Source of the DNA: Isoetes taiwanensis
Taxonomy: Eukaryota > Streptophyta > Lycopodiopsida > Isoetales > Isoetaceae
DNA length: 64,000 bases
Reading direction: 5' to 3'
Assembly (NCBI GenBank): GCA_021234155.1
Contig: JAJEKV010000002.1
Span: 12,516,725 to 12,580,724, forward strand
Shown: piece by piece, positions 56,888-64,000 of the stretch
How positions within the stretch are numbered: the stretch's first letter is position 1
How the letters are laid out: each line of letters starts with the position of its first letter
Position numbers and translations under genes: made by a program
Notes under the pieces: model-generated
Seen by the model: only the letters and a program-made list of their open reading frames with translations
What the model was told of the DNA's origin: nothing
Databases searched by the model: none

Positions 56888-58075
56888 ATCCTCGCCTCCC
56901 ATGCAAAATCACCAGCATTTGGCAGCATGCCATGGAGCCACTGTTCCAGGTTTCCATTATCAACATATTCATATACAAGCATCCTGATACACCAATGAAG
57001 CACAAAACGTGAGTAACAAACTTAGAGGGAAAAACTAGGATAAACAGAGTAAACAAGGTACCAACCCGTGACTGCCTTCTGCACAGTAACCCAGTAGGCG
57101 GACCAAGTTCTTATGTCGAACCTTGCCAATAGCCTCTACTTCAACAGTGAACTCCCTCTCAGCCTGGCCCCTAAAAGCATTGAAATCAAACTGGTAAGAA
57201 AACCAAAAGCAGGGAAACTAAATGGGCATCCTAAGAAGCATAGCTTAGAACTTTTAGAACTGTCACATTAAGAATCAAAACACACTAACTGTTACGAAAC
57301 TGAGTCCATTAGAAGAATTACTCTTCATAAATGCGAAAAATTACTCCACAGAAGTTGAAAACTTACAGGTTGTTAAGGAGACGTTTGATGGCAACAACGG
57401 ACCCATCTGAGAAAATGCCCGTGAACCACATGACCCATTTTTGGCCTCCTTGTAGAATCTGGATCCACACAACGTATTGCCACAAGAAGTGCCTTCTTTA
57501 ATCCCCTAGATGATGGTTTCGTTAGTATGCGCGGATCTAGCACCTCATCTGACCTCCGTGTGGCTACCATATGCTTCAGCCATTCCACTAAATTAACCTG
57601 CAAACTTAAACACTTAGTTGTCTAGATATCAACAACTAGGTCAATCTCCAAAATCAAGAATAGAGTAAGGCATCCCATGAAACAAGATGTGATGCAAACT
57701 TATACCTCTCCTGGAGGTCTGCTATAATCAACAGGGTCCCTGCCTGTTATCATCTCCATCATGAGAACACCAAAACTGTAAACATCACTTCTTTCATTGA
57801 GAAGACATGTGTTGGCATACTCAACATACCTGCCATTTACAATGGTAGATATGAGAAATGAATTCTTACAAATATATTATCATCTGTTACAAAGATACAC
57901 GTACCCAAATGTCCCCATCACTCTAGTAGTAACATGGCTTTTCTCTGAGCCAAGAAGCTTGGCTAGGCCAAAGTCTGAAATTTTCGCATTCCATTGACGA
58001 TCTACCAGAATGTTGCTCGCTTTGATATCACGATGAACAACTTTAGGTTCCAATGCCTCATGTAAATATGCCAGT
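56888..58075 (-). pseudogene. receptor-like kinase exons in circularly permuted order
   Basis: In transcription order the exons are: 58075-57905 ([23 protein letters not shown], activation segment), 57829-57706 ([20 protein letters not shown]), 57597-57421 ([19 protein letters not shown] to [12 protein letters not shown]), then joined directly at 57421/57420 to 57420-57367 ([17 protein letters not shown], with the ATP-binding lysine), 57170-57062 ([20 protein letters not shown]) and 56983-~56888 ([18 protein letters not shown]). So subdomains VIb-XI precede II-V. All introns have GT-AG borders, and the two parts together cover almost one kinase domain, lacking the glycine loop and about ten residues before LAYLHEA. 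The junction is out of frame by one base, and the APE motif lacks Ala-Pro. The closest relatives by recall are plant transmembrane kinases of the At2g42960/At5g18500 type. It cannot make a normal kinase. Confidence 0.85.
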
Positions 58076-58198
58076 CTGCAGAAAGAATGTCATGATATAT
58101 GATTGACATTTCAAATTCAAATTCGTATTGATTAGCACGGATATTTAAAGTTCAATCTAGAAAACATGAAGGGATTACAAATCCTTTTCTATAAATAC

Positions 58199-58650
58199 AT
58201 TCCAATAAAAAAATAGTTTGTTTTAAAAATAAAAAACCCAAAGATAAATTCTAAAAAAAGGAATCTCTAGCCCAAAGGTTAAAAAAACCAATAGTTTTTC
58301 ACAAAAAAAAACGAGTTTCCGATCGCCGGAAAAATAATTTGGCGTCCAAAACAAGGAAAACCTTAGCGTATATTCATATGCAAAAAAACCAAAAAGTTTT
58401 TCACGGAAAAAAAAAAAAAGTTTTCGGATATACCCCGATATGCGAATAAAAACATTCCAATAAAAAAAATAGTTTGTTTTAAAAAATAAAAACCCAAAGA
58501 TAAATTCTAAAAAAGGAATCTCTAGCCCAAAGGTTAAAAACCAATAGTTTTTCACAAAAAAACGAGTTTCCGATGTAGAAAAAAATAATTTGCGTCCAAA
58601 ACAAGGAAAAACCTTAAAGCGTATATTCATCATAAAAAAACCAAAAAGTT
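58199..58650 (+). repeat. ~256-bp tandem duplication upstream of kinase exons
   Basis: ATTCCAATAAAAAAATAGTT, CCCAAAGATAAATTCTAAAA, GGAATCTCTAGCCCAAAGGT, ACGAGTTTCCGAT and GTCCAAAACAAGGAAAA occur in the same order twice, with small indels. The second copy has lost CGCCGG. The minus-strand frame across it, rich in Phe, is a repeat translation. A degraded third block of A-runs follows to 58755. Confidence 0.9.
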
Positions 58651-58755
58651 TTTCACCCCAGAAAAACAATCAAGAATGGCGGCCGTATCGATTATCGGCG
58701 ATATGCGAGAATATGCCAAAAAAAAAAGGGCAAAAAAAAAAAAAAAAAAAACAAT

Positions 58756-60975
58756 GCAAAAAGAAATAAAGGCATCTTCATTAAGCGGTGCTTGCAGCCA
58801 ATGGGGGTTCACATAGTTTTGGCCATACAAACCATGTGAGTGACCCAAAAGGGTTTGTTTTTCCTTTAAATCGTACATATACTCGTACCTAGGGGTAGCT
58901 TTTTGGGGTTTTTAGGGCGATTTTGGTACTGTGTGTGTGTCTGGAAAGGGGGTTTCTGAAAAAATTCAAACACGTATACAAGGGGGTTTTTGCCAACCCC
59001 TTGCACGCAGGTGGCATACCCCCTATACAATAGGTGCATCCCCCGAGCTTGCAGCTACATTGCTCAACAACATTCTTGACGTAAAAGACCATCCAAATGT
59101 TACGCTAACTTGGAATGTGATGACTGTAGTAACAATTTGGCGAGTATGATTGCAACAGGGTTGTGCATTGATTGGAACCAAAGAGAGAAAAGCAAAGAAT
59201 ATTAACCCTGTTGCATGGAAAATCATCTTGTGATCTTATAGTTTATCATCATGAAAATCAAAAGCTTGATCCGATGATGTCAAATATATGCACTTTTAGC
59301 ATTGCTATATTGCAAACTCAAAACCTGCATCATGTACTGGAGCATGGCCTATGGCCTATTGTTAGTGCCAGATGATTGGATTTTGCTACAACTTTCAGTA
59401 AATGGCATATAAGAATGTGGATGTTTCCTGGAAAGGAGTCATTACTTCATTTACATCAACATAATCGTTTTATATTGCCTATGAAATAGCAAACCTACAA
59501 GATTTGTTAGTATTTCGGCCTGAGACAAATGATTGCTTCAAATCCTTCCATTAAATAAAGTAAAACTAAATCAAGTAGGAATAAACCTCTACCTTTAAAC
59601 CCTGATTTAAATCAAGTAGGAATAAACCTCTACCTTTAAACCCTGATTTGAGGATCAATAGCTACATAAGTACAACACTTGCAAAACAAAGCTAAAAAAT
59701 GGGACAAACCTTTAAGGATTTGATATGGGAACAGGCTTCCAGCTGCAGAAATAACCTAAAAATGCATTTTTTCAGTTTTTTTGGATTTCGTATTTACGCA
59801 GTGGCATGCAGTGTTACCTGGAAAAAAAAGATAAAGTAAATTGGAGGATCTGGCAGCTATAACCAAAGCAACGATCAATTTAAGGATCTTTTGATATGGC
59901 CTTCGGTCACAGATACAGTCGGAGGTAAAAACTCTTTGGCTTTTTCTTAAACTGACCCCTATCGCCCGATCAGGGAATCAATCTCGGCCATCGGATTTAG
60001 GTCTCCATTGAAGACACACTATATTTTTATAAGATAAAGATAGGCGCCACCTATAATATTTTTAGAGTAATGTTCCCTTTGCCCTTATATTATGGGCCTA
60101 TATTAGAATATTTATATAGTATTTACCTTATTATAATAGCCCACTAAATGTAGATCATCCTCCACTGCTTGCTCCATATCAATCCATCCCTTCTCAAAGT
60201 AGATTGTCCATGATCATATGGCTTACGTTCCATTTTAATCCACCCCTTCTCGAGGTAGACCATTCATGATCATTGATAATCTATAAATTTCATAATTCTG
60301 CAAAATTCAGAAATGATTATGGATATTTTTATACACAATACTATATATCTCTTGCAACTCCCGTTCTGTTTGATTATACCTCTGCAAAACAATTGTATCT
60401 TCACGTTATAGATGCAGTTTTTGTCAGGCCTTTTTTATTGCGACCACAACTACCCGCTCTTCAAAAATGTACATAATGCACCTTGTTCAAGTCCTATTGC
60501 ACCACAACACAATTCCTAATCTACCAAGAATCATTTGCATCTAGTATATCATCTTCAGGCCTATTAAGTTGCTATCGTAATTACCATTCCTAGGATGCAT
60601 CCTAAGATACAACTAGTTGGCCCAGTGGTATTCTCATTGAGCTTTGTGAAATCGTTGAGTACAAATTGATTCCCCTATTGGGGTAGAACTTTGAAAGAAC
60701 TTAAAATTTAAATGCTCCGAAAATAGACAATTATCGAGAGCACGAAGAAACTAGGAAATACAAGATAAAAAAGATGTTTCATCCGCCGCTCGGTTTATAC
60801 AAGGAAGAGAAAACGGGTGATCGCTTCTCCCTGGGATGACGCCCCGCCCTTGCGCAATCCCATGCACCTCGATCACTAAGAGACCTCAAAATCAACCTGC
60901 AAAGGCAAAGATGAAAAAAGGACCCGTCAAGGAGTTAGGCGCCTTGCACATTAATGTATCAAATATCTAATAAAG
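58756..60975. other. no supported gene
   Basis: Frames at 58931-59149 and 59172-59375 have no motif. At 59571-59650 a 40-base segment starting AATCAAGTAGGAATAAACCT is repeated twice in tandem. A weak tRNA-like head (TAGTTGGCCCAGTGGTA) lies near 60612, without a clear B box. Confidence 0.3.
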
Positions 60976-61531
60976 TCCAGAGGCTTCAGGGCCACGCTGG
61001 AAAAGAAACAACAGCCGACCAATCGAGAACCATCCGCGGAATGACCATCGCGAGGAAAAATATCCGATTAGTGCTACCTCAGAGGCTACATTGCCACGCT
61101 GAGAGATAAAAAATGGAGAATGCCTCAGAGGCTACAGTGCCACACTGAGAAAAAATGAAACATAAGAACATACGAACTTGCAAAGAACATCAAAAAACGA
61201 AAACATGGAGGATGAACGTTCCAAAATATCAAGAATATAAAAGCACTCGGAGGCTCCAGGGCCACGCCGAGGAAGAAATAACAGCCGACCAATCGGGAAA
61301 CGTCCGCGCAACCACTGCGGGAAATAGCATCCGATTAGTGCTGCCTCGGAGGCTACAGCGCCACACCGAGAAGAAAATAACAAATACTATCTCGAAGGCT
61401 ACAACGCCACATTGAGAAAAAGAAGCTATGCAAACAAAGCTGACGGCCACAGAGCCACAACATAGACGGAGCAATATGTTGAGTAAAAATGAATAATAAA
61501 TACTGACCCTGAGGCTACAGAGCCACACCGA
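60976..61531. repeat. array of covarying hairpin units
   Basis: Six hairpins share the centre GGC-TACAGN-GCC flanked by five-base stems: 60976-61001 (TCCAG/CTGGA), 61078-61103 and 61124-61149 (CTCAG/CTGAG), 61246-61271 and 61345-61370 (CTCGG/CCGAG), 61391-61416 (CTCGA/TTGAG with one G-T pair). A seventh at about 61508-61531 has a broken stem. Two of the units belong to a longer 270-base direct repeat (60976-61103 vs 61246-61370) that also shares AACAGCCGACCAATCG and ATCCGATTAGTGCT. The open frames across this array on both strands are by-products. Confidence 0.8.
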
Positions 61532-62608
61532 GAAAGGAGACTATGCACAAAAAATGGGAGGCCACATGGATATAACATAAGATGAATCGTAACCAAACAC
61601 AGACACCCTGAAAACCACAGATACAACAAACAAGCCCAGGTAGGTATGGGAGAGCGAGAGAGGGGAGCGAGAAACTTGTGGAGGCTCAAGAGAAAGAAAA
61701 ACGTGGAGGATATCGGGGTCTGCAAGGTGGAACAAGAAGTATAGAAAATAGACAGACATAAAGATGACTAACTGACTAAATAGGAAATGAAACTACCTCA
61801 ATAAAAGAATATGAGAAAATGGAAAATCGGACGTGGATATGTCCAACAAGGTCAAACATGATAGAGGGAGAGGTGGGCGGGAAACTTGTGGAGCCAGAAA
61901 CGAGAAGAATGAAAAAGAGCTCAAGAGAACGCCGATGACTGAAAATGAAAAAGGAGGCGATATAAATAGGAGATGCAAGGTATGACGTCCCCATCCAAGG
62001 AATGTCGATTCTATTGCTACCGCAATAGAATCGTGGCATTCTACTTATGAGTATACACAATAATTCTAATCTTTATTCTAAAAAAAACAAAATTCACTTA
62101 CAAAATTTTCCATAAACACGTACTATATGACGCAATTTGAGATTTTGGATCCAAATTTAGCATCCATATATCTGGCAATATTATTCAGCATCCTTGACGC
62201 TAAGCAGTCCTGGAAGTAAAATCAAATATTAATATAGTTGACCTCCATGGCCAACGCTCTATCCAACCAGCCTCTCAAATCTTTGCAAAATTAAGCAAGA
62301 ACGCTTTTGGCGGTTTTCTATTAAGGCTAGGAAGTTGTATGGCAATAGGTATCTCATTGCAGCAACTGTCACCAAACCTGGCCTAGCTCCTTTACATGCA
62401 CTTCAAAAATTTGTCTACTACAGCTTCAGGTAAGTTCTTTTTCTTCTTCTTCTTCTTACAATGTGAACTATTTTGGTGCACTTCCCCCTTAGAGCGCAGT
62501 GCCCATCTTTATCATTCTTACAATCAGAGGTACAATCAGAGGTGTTGAAGATCCGTTGTAGATCCATCTCGCCAACCAAAAGCACTAATTATCCATAATC
62601 ACTCCTCT
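61532..62608. other. no supported gene; tRNA-like fragment
   Basis: The plus strand is purine-rich (GAGAG, GAAAGA) from 61640 to 61960; minus frames here are composition artefacts. AGGCGGGAAACTTGTGGAG-like phrases occur twice (near 61670 and 61875). On the minus strand at about 62285-62240, TGGTTGGATAGAGCGTTGG resembles a tRNA D-arm (A box) without a B box. Confidence 0.35.
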
Positions 62609-62766
62609 TGATTTCTCTGATTCCATTCAAAGAATTTGAATTCGATTGATTTTTATATCTGCATGCATAATCACATCTAAATCATGCATTGTAAGCAAGT
62701 CTAATTAAAGTGTTGTACACCTTATATCTAACATCGAAATTATTCTTTGCATGTCACCTTAAGAAA
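62609..62766 (+). repeat. 158-bp direct repeat, partner at 49394-49553
   Basis: Same sequence as 49394-49553 with a handful of differences, but here followed by AT-rich DNA instead of the MITE. Confidence 0.85.
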
Positions 62767-64000
62767 ATACATAATGTTTTTATATCTGGTTTAACGCATA
62801 TCCACCACAAATATCCCTAAAATGTCAAATTTTTCTCAAATTGTTAGCCGCCATAGATATGCCAAATATTATAAAGAAGGCCATCAATCATTTATAATAT
62901 CTTCCAATTATCTCCATAACTAAGTGTTATGCTTGTGTCAATATGTAGCATTCATATTAGGCCAAGATAGAACATTCAAGCTAGGGGCAAAACTGAAGAA
63001 GCTTCCAGAAATTGAAATAAGAAAATACTTTAAATCTTGTTCTTATGTACTGCTACCAAACATGCTTTCAATTTATCATTCCATTTTCATCAATACAGAG
63101 CACTATCACCAGTCTCATAACAAGGAATGCAGGCAAGAAGAGGTGATTTATTAGTTTTCCTAAGAGATCAGTTCAAGAAAGGGCAACAAATGAACTAACA
63201 AAGAGCTTATCTTCTCATTTAGGATTTTAATAGGTCCACTACAAAACGACCTAGACACACAAAGTGTACTTGATTTATTCAATTTAGACAAGAATCACAA
63301 AGGAATAGTTAAGTTATTTTTATCGTTAAGTTAAGTTAACACTAACTGGATGATTCCCTTCACACCAAAGCTAGTTAAAAAAACAGGTTAGGCTAACTTA
63401 ATGTAATACTATTTCGCATTAAAAACTTTGGTTAAAAAATAACTTAACTAGTTAACTAAATTATTTCGAACATGTCTAGTTAAGTTAGCCAAGGGCATAA
63501 AAAATTATAAGCACAATTAACTAAACTTAAAGTGACCTCTATGGGGTGATTTAACTTTTAGTGCTAATTTCTAATTTAGTTAACTTTTAGTTAATTTTGC
63601 TAACTAATCCGAACAAGGTGCGAAGATAAATTTAGTTAGTGTTTTTTGTTAAAAAAGTTAGCTAAATTTCTTAACTATCTGCTAACTAATTAACTAGTAA
63701 TATGAATGTAAATTGACCGAATAATTTAGAATTCTTTTTTCTTCTTCTTAATCTAACCTATTTAGTTTTCTTTTTTCTTCTTCTTCTTCTTTTTTTTTTT
63801 TGGGGAGGGGGTCCAATTATATGGGATAAGATATTAGTCGCCATTTTGGGAGAAAAACCCTAGTTATAAGCATAATGATTATATGCCAAGTACACGCATA
63901 CATGTTTGATATTGTCACCCGTATTATGTTGCATTTACTTTGTGCATGCTTGGCTTTTGTATTCATTATTTTGTTTTGTTTGTAGGCATAAAATGGCCTC
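62767..64000. other. nothing recognised; TTAGTTAA-rich stretch
   Basis: From 63310 to 63720 the words TTAGTTAA, GTTAACT and AAGTTAAGTTAA are over-represented on both strands, a low-complexity, self-complementary stretch. A TTCTTC/T-run tract lies at 63738-63805. No gene seen to the window end. Confidence 0.4.

Overview
The window looks like nuclear DNA of a land plant with a large, repeat-rich genome. It is AT-rich overall, genes are sparse and broken by long introns, transposons of several classes are nested, and the recognisable proteins are plant proteins: violaxanthin de-epoxidase, a plant receptor-like kinase and a plant-type metacaspase. The lineage cannot be fixed by eye; a fern or other non-angiosperm is a weak guess. 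No bacterial features (operons, ribosome binding sites, CRISPR arrays) are present.

Layout. 1-9 kb: mostly non-coding, with an inverted repeat pair (851-1046 / 5213-5412), a GC-rich island (1.85-2.95 kb), a 330-bp tandem duplication and a pentanucleotide microsatellite. 9-18 kb: an array of near-perfect palindromes (9.27-9.81 kb), GC-rich hairpins, a polypyrimidine tract and small tandem duplications. 18-24 kb: one possible first exon, an orphan metacaspase catalytic exon, and a 554-bp inverted-repeat element. 27.7-32.0 kb: the one convincing host gene, a violaxanthin de-epoxidase on the + strand in four visible coding exons, with a 2.3-kb terminal-inverted-repeat element inside its last intron. 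33.2-41.8 kb: a LINE retrotransposon (minus strand) split by a roughly 6.9-kb DNA-transposon-like insertion. That insertion carries two convergent genes: a multi-exon DDE-type transposase-like gene (minus) with one in-frame stop, and a frameshifted companion gene (plus) encoding coiled-coil and RING-H2-like segments. 42-50 kb: three copies of a MITE-like element with long terminal inverted repeats, two short repeat families sharing one head sequence, and tRNA-like SINE heads. 53.6-54.1 kb: a tandem repeat starting with a perfect ten-unit heat-shock-element array. 54.5-56.2 kb: a second LINE. 56.9-58.1 kb: receptor-like kinase exons in circularly permuted order (C-lobe before N-lobe). 61.0-61.5 kb: an array of hairpins whose stems change in a compensatory way between copies.

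The best candidates for something undescribed are the permuted kinase locus, the two-gene transposon with its RING-H2 companion, the covarying hairpin array, and the dense heat-shock-element repeat. Host genes here do not form a pathway; the repeats and transposons dominate. All calls rest on reading the sequence; no alignment or database search was run.
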